Of a stretch of 64,000 bases of DNA, positions 17,686 through 26,607 are shown in pieces (positions within the stretch are counted from its first letter, which is position 1; each line of letters starts with the position of its first letter). The stretch is taken from contig NZ_CP016477.1 of NCBI RefSeq assembly GCF_001693275.1, positions 372,001-436,000 of the forward strand, written 5' to 3'. Position numbers and translations under genes: made by a program. Below the pieces are notes generated by a model, which saw nothing but the letters and a program-made list of their open reading frames with translations, ran no database searches and was not told the DNA's origin. Source of the DNA: Picosynechococcus sp. PCC 7117. Lineage in GTDB: Bacteria; Cyanobacteriota; Cyanobacteriia; Cyanobacteriales; MRBY01.

Positions 17686-20600
17686 ATGACGGATTTTATT
17701 CAGAAATGGCAGAACTCAGAAGGAAATGAGCGAGCCAATTACCAGAGCTTTTTGAATGATTTTTGTGAATTTCTGGGGGTAAAAAAGTCGCCACCGAAGG
17801 GAAGCGGGAATAATAGTTATTGTTTTGATCGGGATGTGAAAATCATTGCGCCGAGTGGGGCGGCAACGACAAATTTTATTGATTTCTACAAAGAGGGTTG
17901 TTTTGTCTTCGAGACGAAGCAGGGTAGCAACAGCAGCAATAAGGGGCACGGGAAACGGGGGACGGCTGCCTACCGGAAGGAGATGAAAAAGGCGTTTGGG
18001 CAGGCGCTGAAGTATGCGCGGTTTGTAGAGCCGAAGCCGCCGTTTTTGATTACCTGTGATATCGGGGATCATTTTCGGGTTTGGCAGGATTTTAGTGAGT
18101 CGTGGCTGAGTGCGAATGGGAATTACGGAACCTATGACAGTGTGCCGAAAATTCCGTTTACGGATCTGGAAAAGCCGGAAGTTCGGGATTTTTTCTACAA
18201 AATTTTTACGAATCCACAGGCGTTAAACCCGGAAAAGATCGCGGCGCAGGTGACGCGGGAAGTGGCGGCGGATTTGGCGGAGTTGGCGAAAACGTTGGAA
18301 CAAACCACCAAGCCTCAAGAAGTAGCGCAATTCCTGATGCGGTGTATTTTTACGATGTTTGCGGAGGATGTGGGTTTACTTAAGGAGCAGCTATTTACGG
18401 AGGCTCTTAGGGAGCGTTGGATTCCGAAACCAAAGGATTTTAAGCCTCAGGTTGAAGCGTTATGGCAGGCGATGAATGATGGGACAAGTTTTGGGTTTCA
18501 TGGGCAGTTGCTGCGGTTTAATGGGGGGCTGTTTGCGAAACCGCAGGCGATCGCCCTCACGACAGACCAGCTGAAAATTCTCCTCACGGCGGCAGAACGG
18601 GATTGGAAAAATGTGGAGCCTGCGATCTTTGGGACATTACTCGAAAGAGCTTTGGAGAAGAAGGAGCGGAGTAAGTTGGGGGCGCATTATACGCCGAGGG
18701 CTTATGTGGAACGGTTGGTGCGTCCGGTGATTATTGAGCCTTTACAAGAAAAGTGGCAACTGATCCAAGGGGAGGTGGAAACGCTCTTGGAGGAGGAGGA
18801 GGAGGCTAACTCGGCATCAGCGAAGACGAAAAAACGGAATGCGGCGGCGGATAAGCTGACGGAATTTCTGGGGGAGTTGCGGCAGATTCGGGTGCTGGAT
18901 CCGGCTTGTGGGTCGGGGAATTTTCTCTATGTGACGATGGATTTGATGAAAACGCTAGAACTGGAGGTGTTGAATCGTCTGGGGACGGTGATGGGGGCTT
19001 CTCAGTTACGGCTAGATTTTGATCAGATTAATCCGTCGCAGTTTTTGGGGATCGAGATTAACCCCAGGGCGGCGGAGATTGCGGATTTGGTGATCTGGAT
19101 TGGTTATCTGCAATGGCATTTTCGGTTGTTTGGGAGTTTGCCGCCGGTGGAGCCTGTGTTACGGGAATATAAAAATATTGAGAATCGGGATGCGGTGCTG
19201 GATTATGACGGGACGAAACCGGCGATCGATCCGAAAACGGGTAAGGTGCGGACGCGCTGGGGTGGGCGCACAATGAAGCATCCGGTAACGGGGGAGGATG
19301 TGCCGGATCCGAGTGATCAAGTTGAAATTTTGGAATATATCAACCCAAGGGAAGCGCAATGGCAACAGGCTGATTATATTGTTTCAAATCCGCCCTTTTT
19401 GGGTAATGCCAGAATGCGGGAATATTTGGGAGATGGCTACGCAGAAACGCTGCGGAAAGTGTATAAAGATGTGCCTGATACTGTTGATTTTGTAATGTAT
19501 TGGTGGCATAAAGCTGCAGACTTAATTAGAAAAGATAAAACTGCAAGATTTGGATTTATCACAACAAATAGTATTCGACAGTCTCGATTACGTTCTGTTG
19601 TAGATTTTCATTTCAATCAAAAGACAAGAATTAGACTATTTTTTGCTATCCCAGATCACCCGTGGGCAGATGGGGAAGCCGCCGTAAGAATTTCAATGAC
19701 AGGTGCAGAAAAGAAAACTAATAAATTACAATTTTCTCAACTTACAAACTTAACACAAGAAATTAAGGGTGATACTCCAGAAGACACAGCTTATAGCTTA
19801 AGATTTACCTACAAAAATACCAAAGACATTTTTAGCAATCTCCAATCTGGATATGATGTCACGCAATCACAATCTTTATTGAGCAATCAGGATTTGGCAT
19901 CGCAAGGTTTTGTTGTTGGTGGTTCCGGCTTTGTTTTAAAGGGGCAACTTTTAGATATTGTAAAACAATTAGAATCGGAGTTTATTTATCCTTTCAGCAC
20001 AGGAAGAGACTTGGCACAAAATCCAGAAACTAGATATGCAATTGATGTTAATCATCTAACAGCAGAAGAATTGCCTGTTAAATGTCCTAAGATCTATCAA
20101 TGGCTTTTAGAAAGTGTTAAGCCGGAAAGAGAGACAAATAATGACCCCAAGCTAAGAAGAGAATGGTGGAAATATAGAAGAGCGAATTCTAGTATTAGAT
20201 TTGGAATCAAAGAAATTTCGAGATATATTGCCACAACACGAACTTCTAAACATCGAGTTTTTCAGTTTTTAGAATCGTCAATTATGGCTGAAAGTGGAGT
20301 AGTCATGATTTTTCTTGATGATGCCTATTGGTTAGGGATTTTATCAAGTCAATTACATATAAATTGGTCAATTAAAGCTGGTGGATGGATGGGAGCGGGG
20401 AATGACCCTGTATATAATCATGCTCGGTGTTTTTATACTTTTCCATTTCCAGATCCATCGGAAGAACTGAAACAAGAAATACGAGAATTAGGCGAGCGAT
20501 TAGACAGCCACCGCAAACAAGTCCAAGCCGCCCATCCCGAAATCACCATTACCGCCATGTATAACTGCCTCGAAAAAATGCGGAGTGGCGAACCCTTCAC

Positions 20601-21174
20601 CGATGGCGACAGAGAATTTAATAACAAAGCCCTGATCACCACCCTCAAACAAATCCACGACGACCTCGATCAAGCCGTATTCCGTGCCTACGGTTGGGAC
20701 GACCTGATCCCCCTGTGGCAACAAACCCAAACCGACCCCAACAACACCGAAACCAAAGAACAACTCGAACAAAGCATCTTGCAAAGATTAGTCGATCTCA
20801 ACGCAGAACGAGCCGAAGAAGAAAGAAACGGCTTTGTCCGTTGGCTCCGTCCCGAATACCAAGCCCCCGATCAAGTCGTCACCCAGAAAGTCATAGAAGG
20901 TATTGGCGTAGAAGAAGAAACAAAAGAAGCCGTTATTGCCCCTCCTGAACAACAAAAATTCCCGACAAAACTCAAAGACCAACTCGCCGCGATCCGAGAT
21001 TTATTGCGTACCCAAGGCGGCGAATGGACAATTACCCAAATTGCCGCCCAGTTCAAAGGCACAAGCGCAAAAAAATTAGAAACGATTCAAAACTGCCTAG
21101 AAATCCTCGAAGACCTCGGCGTCATTTTGAGTCACACCGAAACCGAAACCAAGTGCTACTACGCTACCCTCTAG
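17686..21174 (+). CDS. MmeI-like type IIG/IIL restriction-modification enzyme (nuclease plus DNA methyltransferase)
   Basis: A single 1162-residue polypeptide combines cleavage and modification. The N-terminal domain shows D66-x9-E76-T-K78 (IDFYKEGCFVFETKQG), the PD-(D/E)XK arrangement of MmeI-like nucleases. A helical connector follows, then the gamma-class N6-adenine methyltransferase with motif I LDPACGSGNFLY (around residue 405) and motif IV SNPPFLG (around 568). Residues ~600-925 should be the target recognition region, ending at PVYNHARCFYTFPFP. The last ~240 residues extend beyond the usual ~920 of MmeI and end in a winged-helix-like segment (GGEWTITQIAAQFKGTSAKK). Composition changes along the gene: G-rich codons before ~19370, AT-rich from ~19400 to 20460, C-rich after. 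The DNA target and actual cleavage activity cannot be read from sequence. No separate restriction or specificity gene adjoins it. Confidence 0.88.
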   Translation: MTDFIQKWQNSEGNERANYQSFLNDFCEFLGVKKSPPKGSGNNSYCFDRDVKIIAPSGAATTNFIDFYKEGCFVFETKQGSNSSNKGHGKRGTAAYRKEMKKAFGQALKYARFVEPKPPFLITCDIGDHFRVWQDFSESWLSANGNYGTYDSVPKIPFTDLEKPEVRDFFYKIFTNPQALNPEKIAAQVTREVAADLAELAKTLEQTTKPQEVAQFLMRCIFTMFAEDVGLLKEQLFTEALRERWIPKPKDFKPQVEALWQAMNDGTSFGFHGQLLRFNGGLFAKPQAIALTTDQLKILLTAAERDWKNVEPAIFGTLLERALEKKERSKLGAHYTPRAYVERLVRPVIIEPLQEKWQLIQGEVETLLEEEEEANSASAKTKKRNAAADKLTEFLGELRQIRVLDPACGSGNFLYVTMDLMKTLELEVLNRLGTVMGASQLRLDFDQINPSQFLGIEINPRAAEIADLVIWIGYLQWHFRLFGSLPPVEPVLREYKNIENRDAVLDYDGTKPAIDPKTGKVRTRWGGRTMKHPVTGEDVPDPSDQVEILEYINPREAQWQQADYIVSNPPFLGNARMREYLGDGYAETLRKVYKDVPDTVDFVMYWWHKAADLIRKDKTARFGFITTNSIRQSRLRSVVDFHFNQKTRIRLFFAIPDHPWADGEAAVRISMTGAEKKTNKLQFSQLTNLTQEIKGDTPEDTAYSLRFTYKNTKDIFSNLQSGYDVTQSQSLLSNQDLASQGFVVGGSGFVLKGQLLDIVKQLESEFIYPFSTGRDLAQNPETRYAIDVNHLTAEELPVKCPKIYQWLLESVKPERETNNDPKLRREWWKYRRANSSIRFGIKEISRYIATTRTSKHRVFQFLESSIMAESGVVMIFLDDAYWLGILSSQLHINWSIKAGGWMGAGNDPVYNHARCFYTFPFPDPSEELKQEIRELGERLDSHRKQVQAAHPEITITAMYNCLEKMRSGEPFTDGDREFNNKALITTLKQIHDDLDQAVFRAYGWDDLIPLWQQTQTDPNNTETKEQLEQSILQRLVDLNAERAEEERNGFVRWLRPEYQAPDQVVTQKVIEGIGVEEETKEAVIAPPEQQKFPTKLKDQLAAIRDLLRTQGGEWTITQIAAQFKGTSAKKLETIQNCLEILEDLGVILSHTETETKCYYATL

Positions 21175-21215
21175 TGATCAGTTGGTGCTGCATTAGCTAA
21201 GAAGGTCAGGAGATA

Positions 21216-21737
21216 TTATTCGACATCTAATTGACGGCCATTGCGATCATAAACGAGGATATCCCACTGGCCATTTTCAGCGGCTTCAAAGGCAATTTTA
21301 GACCCATCAGCACTAATGGTTGGATTACGCACTTCTTGGTTTAAGTTGTCGGTTAGATTCCGCTTTTGTTCAAACTCGCGATCATAGAGATAAATGTCAG
21401 ATTCGCCGCGACGATTGACGGCAAAGACAATGTAGCGACCATCTTCAGAAACGGCAGGATGGGAGGCAATTTCATTCAGGGCATTTAAACCCGGTAACAG
21501 GATTGTTTGTCTGGTACTGGTATCGAACAAATAGATATCCTGGGAGCCGTTGCGGTCTGAGGCGAAAACGAGGTAAGGTTCGGCGATCGCCGGGTCAAAT
21601 TCGAGGGCTCGACTATTTAAACTGCGGCCACCGGGATCAACGGGAAAATTAACAATGCGCGGATAACCAACGCAGCTCTGGAGCAGCAAACCAAGGCTAC
21701 CGAGAAACAAACTGCGTAGAAAAGGAACATAGCGCAT
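21216..21737 (-). CDS. TolB-like (PD40 repeat) lipoprotein
   Basis: The 173-residue protein has a lipoprotein signal (LGSLGLLLQSC, Cys22) and about three beta-propeller-type repeats of the TolB/PD40 kind: PYLVFASDRNGSQDIYLFD, RYIVFAVNRRGESDIYLYD and SKIAFEAAENGQWDILVYD. The first two repeats carry the typical S/N-D/R-R-x-G-x-x-D-I-Y-L core. Too short for a full propeller (normally six blades), so it is a minimal member or assembles with others. It would sit at a membrane facing the periplasm or thylakoid lumen. It is divergent from comM. Function is unknown. Confidence 0.75.
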   Translation of the reverse strand: MRYVPFLRSLFLGSLGLLLQSCVGYPRIVNFPVDPGGRSLNSRALEFDPAIAEPYLVFASDRNGSQDIYLFDTSTRQTILLPGLNALNEIASHPAVSEDGRYIVFAVNRRGESDIYLYDREFEQKRNLTDNLNQEVRNPTISADGSKIAFEAAENGQWDILVYDRNGRQLDVE

Positions 21738-21815
21738 AGGTCAAAGGGAAATCAAAGGGCGGGCGATCGCCAATTTTTCTATAATATTGTCCTAACAGCA
21801 CACTAAAACAGAGCC

Positions 21816-23345
21816 ATGCTAGCAAAAATTTGGAGTGCCACCATTGTCGGGGTCGATGCCCTCAGGGTCGGAGTGGAAGTGGATATTTCCGGCGGCTTAC
21901 CGAAAATGATGGTGGTCGGACTGCCGGATACAGCAGTACAAGAATCCCGGGAACGGGTCAAGGCCGCCCTCAAAAATTCTGGCTTCGGCTTCCCTGTGCG
22001 CAAAATTTTAGTCAATCTCACCCCCGCCGATCTCCGCAAGGAAGGCCCTAGTTTTGATCTTCCCATTAGTGTGGGCATTTTGGCAGCGACGGAACAAATT
22101 GAAACAACGCTCCTGGAAGATTTTTTATTTTTGGGGGAAGTGTCCCTCGATGGCACTCTCCGGCCTGTGGCAGGGGTTTTACCGATCGCCGCCGCCGCCC
22201 AAAAATTAGGGTTTAAGGGGATGGTCGTTCCCACTGCTAACGCCCAGGAAGCAGCAGTCGTAGCGGGTCTAACAGTTTATGGCTGTGGAAATTTAAAGGA
22301 AGTGGCGGATCTGTTGGGGGCACCCCATGGGCACCAAGCTGTAAAAATCGATATCCGAGAGGCGATCGCCAAAGCCGCCCACCTCGTCCCCGATCTCAAA
22401 GACGTCAAAGGCCAGACCCATGCCCGTCGCGCCCTCGAAATCGCCGCCGCTGGGGGCCATAATCTCGTTTTTGTGGGGCCACCCGGTAGCGGAAAAACGA
22501 TGCTAGCCCGAAGATTACCGGGCATCTTGCCGAAACTGTCCTTCGATGAAGCCCTAGAAGTGTCACAAATTCATTCCGTCGCTGGTTTACTCAAAGATCG
22601 TGGCACATTGGTAACAGCACGCCCCTTCCGTAGTCCCCACCACTCCGCCTCTGGCCCTTCCCTCGTCGGTGGTGGTAGTTTTCCGCGCCCTGGAGAAATT
22701 TCTTTGGCTCACCGGGGGGTATTGTTTCTCGACGAATTAACAGAGTTCAAACGTACTGTTTTGGAGTTTTTACGGCAACCCCTAGAAGATGGTTTTGTGA
22801 CCATTTCCCGCACCCGCCAGTCAGTGGAATTTCCCGCCCAATTTACCCTCGTTGCCAGTACAAATCCCTGCCCTTGTGGTTATTTTGGTGACCCGATCCA
22901 AGCTTGCACTTGCAGTCCCCGCGCTCGTGAACAGTACTGGGCGAAACTTTCTGGGCCGTTGATGGATCGTATTGATCTCCAGGTAGCGGTCAATCGCTTG
23001 AAGCCAGAGGAAATGATGCAACAGGGTGTCGGGGAAGATTCTCACACCGTCGCAGAACGGGTTAACCAGGCGCGACAGATTGCCCAAGTGCGATTTCAGG
23101 ATCACCCTCAAGTGCACTGTAACGCGGAGATGACCACCAAGGATTTGCGGCAACATTGTGGCCTTGACCAAGGCAGTCGTAACTTACTCGAAGGGGCAAT
23201 CCGCAAGTTGGGATTATCGGCCCGGGCCATGGATCGGATACTGAAGGTATCCCGGACAATTGCCGATTTAGCCGCCGCTCCCACCATCCAAACAGTCCAC
23301 ATTGCTGAAGCGATTCAATACCGCACCATTGACCGAATGCAGTAA
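21816..23345 (+). CDS. comM: YifB/ComM family AAA+ ATPase (Mg-chelatase-like)
   Basis: ComM is a hexameric helicase that promotes branch migration during natural transformation. The 509-residue product begins MLAKIWSATIVGVDALRVGVE, with the N-terminal Lon-like domain (VEVDISGGLPKMMVVGLPD, DLRKEGPSFDLPISVG). The AAA core follows with Walker A GPPGSGKTMLARRLPGILP near residue 221, Walker B GVLFLDEL, and PCPCGYFGDP with TCSPRAREQYWAKLSGP. The C-terminal domain has GLSARAMDRILKVSRTIADL. Synechococcus PCC 7002 type strains are naturally transformable, which fits. It lies between the RM gene and the AT-rich cassette, but its own base composition is host-like. Confidence 0.92.
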   Translation: MLAKIWSATIVGVDALRVGVEVDISGGLPKMMVVGLPDTAVQESRERVKAALKNSGFGFPVRKILVNLTPADLRKEGPSFDLPISVGILAATEQIETTLLEDFLFLGEVSLDGTLRPVAGVLPIAAAAQKLGFKGMVVPTANAQEAAVVAGLTVYGCGNLKEVADLLGAPHGHQAVKIDIREAIAKAAHLVPDLKDVKGQTHARRALEIAAAGGHNLVFVGPPGSGKTMLARRLPGILPKLSFDEALEVSQIHSVAGLLKDRGTLVTARPFRSPHHSASGPSLVGGGSFPRPGEISLAHRGVLFLDELTEFKRTVLEFLRQPLEDGFVTISRTRQSVEFPAQFTLVASTNPCPCGYFGDPIQACTCSPRAREQYWAKLSGPLMDRIDLQVAVNRLKPEEMMQQGVGEDSHTVAERVNQARQIAQVRFQDHPQVHCNAEMTTKDLRQHCGLDQGSRNLLEGAIRKLGLSARAMDRILKVSRTIADLAAAPTIQTVHIAEAIQYRTIDRMQ

Positions 23346-23470
23346 AGAGAGTTTTAAAATTGTCTTAAAAGCTGCAATAGACTAAATGTATACTACAACA
23401 GATAACAAAACTAAGTGATTGAATTAACGAGTTTACAAAATCATTAAATTTTTAACTTTGTCCATCAGCG

Positions 23471-23935
23471 ATGTTAATCTTGTCTCAAAGCCAGTTTGAT
23501 TTATTACTTCTTGATAAAACAAAAGAAATTTATGGTGACATTCATTGGGAAAAAGATCTAGAACACCAAGGTTCTTTGATTTTTCAAGTAGGTATTGATT
23601 CATCTATTGAAAATAACTTATTCATCAAAGGCACTTTTAATCAAAAGAGAGAAACACTGACTTATTCAATGATATTGCCACCATATGGCAGTATTTATCG
23701 GTTGGATATGGGACAAACACATCGTAATCCTGACAGAAGACAGAAAATAGGAAGAGTGCATAAGCATCGCTGGACTGAACAATACCGAGATAAGTGGGCT
23801 TATGCACCAGATGATATTACAGAGCCAGTGACTAATCCAGAAGGAGTATGGCGACAATTTTGTTTGGAATCAAATACTAAGCACGCTGGAAATATGATTG
23901 GATTATCAACTGGTTTACAGGGAGAGCTGTTTTGA
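23471..23935 (+). CDS. DUF6978-like protein (first gene of an AT-rich cassette)
   Basis: This 154-residue soluble protein shows a conserved-looking block: YRLDMGQTHRNPD (residues 76-88), VHKHRW (96-101) and YRDKWAY (105-111), with FC at 130-131. This spacing (RLD...HxNPD...HxH...DKWA) is what I recall of DUF6978. The clustered His and Asp residues could hold a metal or form an active site, but no function is established to my knowledge. The N-terminal half is mixed alpha/beta (SQSQFDLLLLDKTKEI). The ATG at 23471 lacks a clear ribosome-binding site. Codon use is strongly AT-rich compared with comM before it. The second gene begins 3 nt after its stop. Confidence 0.62.
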   Translation: MLILSQSQFDLLLLDKTKEIYGDIHWEKDLEHQGSLIFQVGIDSSIENNLFIKGTFNQKRETLTYSMILPPYGSIYRLDMGQTHRNPDRRQKIGRVHKHRWTEQYRDKWAYAPDDITEPVTNPEGVWRQFCLESNTKHAGNMIGLSTGLQGELF

Positions 23936-23938
23936 AAT

Positions 23939-24730
23939 ATGAATATTTGCAAGCATATTTTAGATAATCTTGAAAATTTGTTTGAATGCGATCCTCATGG
24001 TGAATATGTCCGGATAGAAACCCCTTTTATTTATCCTGACGGAGATATCATTGATTTGTATTACAAAAGTAAAGATCCACTTTTTGCAGTACTGACTGAT
24101 TTAGGTGGAACACATGAATGGCTGAGCGCACAAATCCTTTCTCAAGGAAGATCACAAAAACAAAATGATCAAATTAAAGATATTTGTCTTACCTACAGGA
24201 TTGAGTACAGAGGGGGAGAATTCTTTATAGATATGGGAAAAGGAAATGAACAGAGGAATATATCTGAAGCAGTATTTGATCTAAGCCAAGCAATTATAAG
24301 AGTAGCTAGTTTGTGGTTTGTCCAATTGGATAGGGTTCGTAACGACGCACTTAATTCGGTGGAAATGTTCTTGGATTTACACGATTTTCAATATGAAAAA
24401 AACAAAAAAATTCAAGGGACGTCAGGTCAAAATTGGAAGTTAGATTTCTGCATCAATCATCCAAATAAAACAAGTTATTTATGCTTGCTTAGCACTGAGA
24501 AAAAAAATAACACCAGAAATATTATAAATCGTATTTATACAACTTGGGGGGATTTAAGGGAACTCAAAGAAAATGATAAGTCAGGTCATTTACAGTTTAT
24601 CTCTCTGCTAGATGATCGTTATCCGGTTTGGACATCTAAGCAAAAAAAGTTACTTAAAGATGCTGATTCTATTGTCAAAAACTTTTCTAATAGAAATGAC
24701 ATCAAAAACACTCTTGCTGGGATCACATAA
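23939..24730 (+). CDS. DUF1828/DUF1829-like protein (second gene of the AT-rich cassette)
   Basis: The 263-residue protein has an N-terminal part fitting DUF1828 (ETPFIYPDGDIIDLYYKS, FAVLTDLGGTHEWLSAQ, residues ~27-63), a middle helical section and a C-terminal part that could be DUF1829 (GTSGQNWKLDFCINHP, then YLCLLST, residues ~160-186). The G-x-D-F...-L-x-S-T arrangement recalls the strands of PD-(D/E)XK folds, but the catalytic pattern is not clear. A GGAGAG ribosome-binding site lies in the end of the first gene, and the two starts are 4 nt apart from stop to start, so translation is coupled. Strong AT bias and rare-codon use suggest recent acquisition. Role unknown; candidates are a toxin-antitoxin or defence pair. 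Confidence 0.62.
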   Translation: MNICKHILDNLENLFECDPHGEYVRIETPFIYPDGDIIDLYYKSKDPLFAVLTDLGGTHEWLSAQILSQGRSQKQNDQIKDICLTYRIEYRGGEFFIDMGKGNEQRNISEAVFDLSQAIIRVASLWFVQLDRVRNDALNSVEMFLDLHDFQYEKNKKIQGTSGQNWKLDFCINHPNKTSYLCLLSTEKKNNTRNIINRIYTTWGDLRELKENDKSGHLQFISLLDDRYPVWTSKQKKLLKDADSIVKNFSNRNDIKNTLAGIT

Positions 24731-24839
24731 AAATAAGAGAACAAGCGATCCCATAACAAAGCTGGTGGCTAATTCAAACTTTATATCATCGAGGTTATCC
24801 AATATCGCATCCTTAACTGGATGTAGTAGTAGGTTTTAT

Positions 24840-26561
24840 TTAAATTCCCTCAAGGACAAACCAAGGGGCGGCCTTGTTAATTCTGCCGATCGCCTGAATT
24901 TTTTGGGGAGTCTGCAAATTTCCCAGCCATTGGTGCATCTGGGGATCGAGGGTTACCACCTGAATTGGTTGCGACTGATCAGGTAAGGCGATCGCATATT
25001 GGCAATTACCTTGGGAAAAAATTTCACCGCTGTAGAGTTTTGCCTGGGGTGTGGGTGCTGAGACAAACGGCCTGCGATCGCATAAACCATTTTCAGGATA
25101 TTGTTCGGGATGATCGAGGTAAAATCGTTGCCATTTCAACCATTCGGGATGGTCAAAGGCCAAATTATACAAAGGGATCACTGCTGCGGGCGCGACGTTA
25201 TCCGTCAATAATTTTTCTTGGAGTTGCCGGACATCAATCTCTTTTGGGGCGCACTGATTTTGAATTGCCAGGGCCGCTGCTTGGCCTGCTGCCTGACCAA
25301 GATTGAGTACCAGGGGTTGCAGGCGCGTTGCCCCGTTGGCGATGTGGGAAACGGCGATATTTTTTTCACAGGCAAGCAAATTTTCCACCGTGGCTGAGCA
25401 CAGAGCCATGTAGGGAATCGTAAAGGGAGTACCTGTCCAGCGGCCACCCCAGGGGATCGACTTTGGCGTGAGGGGAAACTCAAAGCCCGGATAATGGTGG
25501 TCATTGGCGTAATTTCCCACGGCGATCGCCTGGACTTCTCCGGCTGAATTTAACGGCAAAGGTGCAACAGTACCCTGGGGTAAAATTTGCTGCTCCGTAA
25601 GGGTTTCTGTCCCGATCAAACGCCGACTTTCCCGGAAATAGGGCATCAGGGCAAAACTGCCGCCGTACAAGTCATGGGGAAAAACGCCCGTCGCTAGGCC
25701 ATATTGGCCGCCAGATACTTGGGAAATGTAATCCGCAAACGCCAAACTGTGGACCTGGGCTTCCCGATAAAAATTAAGGCGTTGCTGGGGATCTAAAAGG
25801 CGATCGCCCCCCAAACCAAAATCATTACCAGCGAGGGGCCAGTTCATCATGTAGTGGCCATTGGGCAAGCCCCCATAATTCAGAAAATGCTCCAGGCCAT
25901 ATTTTTCCCAAGCCCCTTGGAACGCCGAAAAATCGCCATGGCTAGGCGGTGGCTGCCCCCCTTTTTCCTTTAGATAAAAAACCCAGGTGGGCGACTGCAC
26001 CGGGTAGGTTTGTGTCATTTCGTTGGGAGCAGCAGGGGCGCTGGGTTCCTTAAATTTCTCTGACCAATCCCAACCCCAACGGTGGGGCACCTCCCCCAGG
26101 GCCAGTAGATCCCCTAATTCTGTCCCGTCGAGGATCATGTCCGCCTCAATCCAATAATCTGGGAAACGTACCGCACAAAGGCGATCGCCTTGTCTTTTGA
26201 CTTCCAGGGGGATCTGTCCCGCAATCCAGGTTAACTGCTGCTCTCCTTTAACCCAATCTGCAAAAATCTCAGCCCCAACTCGCGGCTCAAAAGTGAACAT
26301 ACTCACCCAACTGTGATCCAAGCCTGCTTGCTGATGTCGCCGTTGTAGCTCCCGGAGAAAAGCGCCCCAAAGTCCCGTCTGCCAGGCCTTGAGTTCATTG
26401 CCATCCGGTGCCGCTACCCCTGCCGCCGTGAGCATCCCCCCCAACCAGGGAAACTCACTCACCAAAATTGTTTTAATTCCTTGTCGCGCACATTGGAGTG
26501 CCGCCGCTGTCCCCCCGGTGCCGCCCCCGACCACCAAGACCTGCGTCCGTAAGTTTTCCAT
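24840..26561 (-). CDS. FAD-dependent oxidoreductase (FAD_oxidored family)
   Basis: The 573-residue protein begins with a Rossmann dinucleotide-binding fold, LRTQVLVVGGGTGGTAAALQ, followed by the family's GGMLTAAGVAAPDGNE region. Further blocks include DMILDGTELGDLLALG, YANDHHYPGFEFPL, and the late ALCSATVENLLACEKNIAVS and GQAAGQAAALAIQN that close the FAD site. This is the PF12831 type, often of unknown substrate. There is no signal peptide. It is convergent with the AT-rich cassette, with ~110 bp between; a weak hairpin CATCCttaactGGATG near 24808-24823 may sit in the gap. Its reaction is unknown. Confidence 0.85.
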   Translation of the reverse strand: MENLRTQVLVVGGGTGGTAAALQCARQGIKTILVSEFPWLGGMLTAAGVAAPDGNELKAWQTGLWGAFLRELQRRHQQAGLDHSWVSMFTFEPRVGAEIFADWVKGEQQLTWIAGQIPLEVKRQGDRLCAVRFPDYWIEADMILDGTELGDLLALGEVPHRWGWDWSEKFKEPSAPAAPNEMTQTYPVQSPTWVFYLKEKGGQPPPSHGDFSAFQGAWEKYGLEHFLNYGGLPNGHYMMNWPLAGNDFGLGGDRLLDPQQRLNFYREAQVHSLAFADYISQVSGGQYGLATGVFPHDLYGGSFALMPYFRESRRLIGTETLTEQQILPQGTVAPLPLNSAGEVQAIAVGNYANDHHYPGFEFPLTPKSIPWGGRWTGTPFTIPYMALCSATVENLLACEKNIAVSHIANGATRLQPLVLNLGQAAGQAAALAIQNQCAPKEIDVRQLQEKLLTDNVAPAAVIPLYNLAFDHPEWLKWQRFYLDHPEQYPENGLCDRRPFVSAPTPQAKLYSGEIFSQGNCQYAIALPDQSQPIQVVTLDPQMHQWLGNLQTPQKIQAIGRINKAAPWFVLEGI

Positions 26562-26607
26562 TAATTTGCTTAGTGTTTAGTTTCTAATCGATTCAATTAC
26601 TTTCAAA

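Noticed and set aside
24808-24823. Terminator after the AT-rich cassette (CATCC/GGATG hairpin)
   Set aside because: Only five base pairs and no proper T-run; too weak to call.
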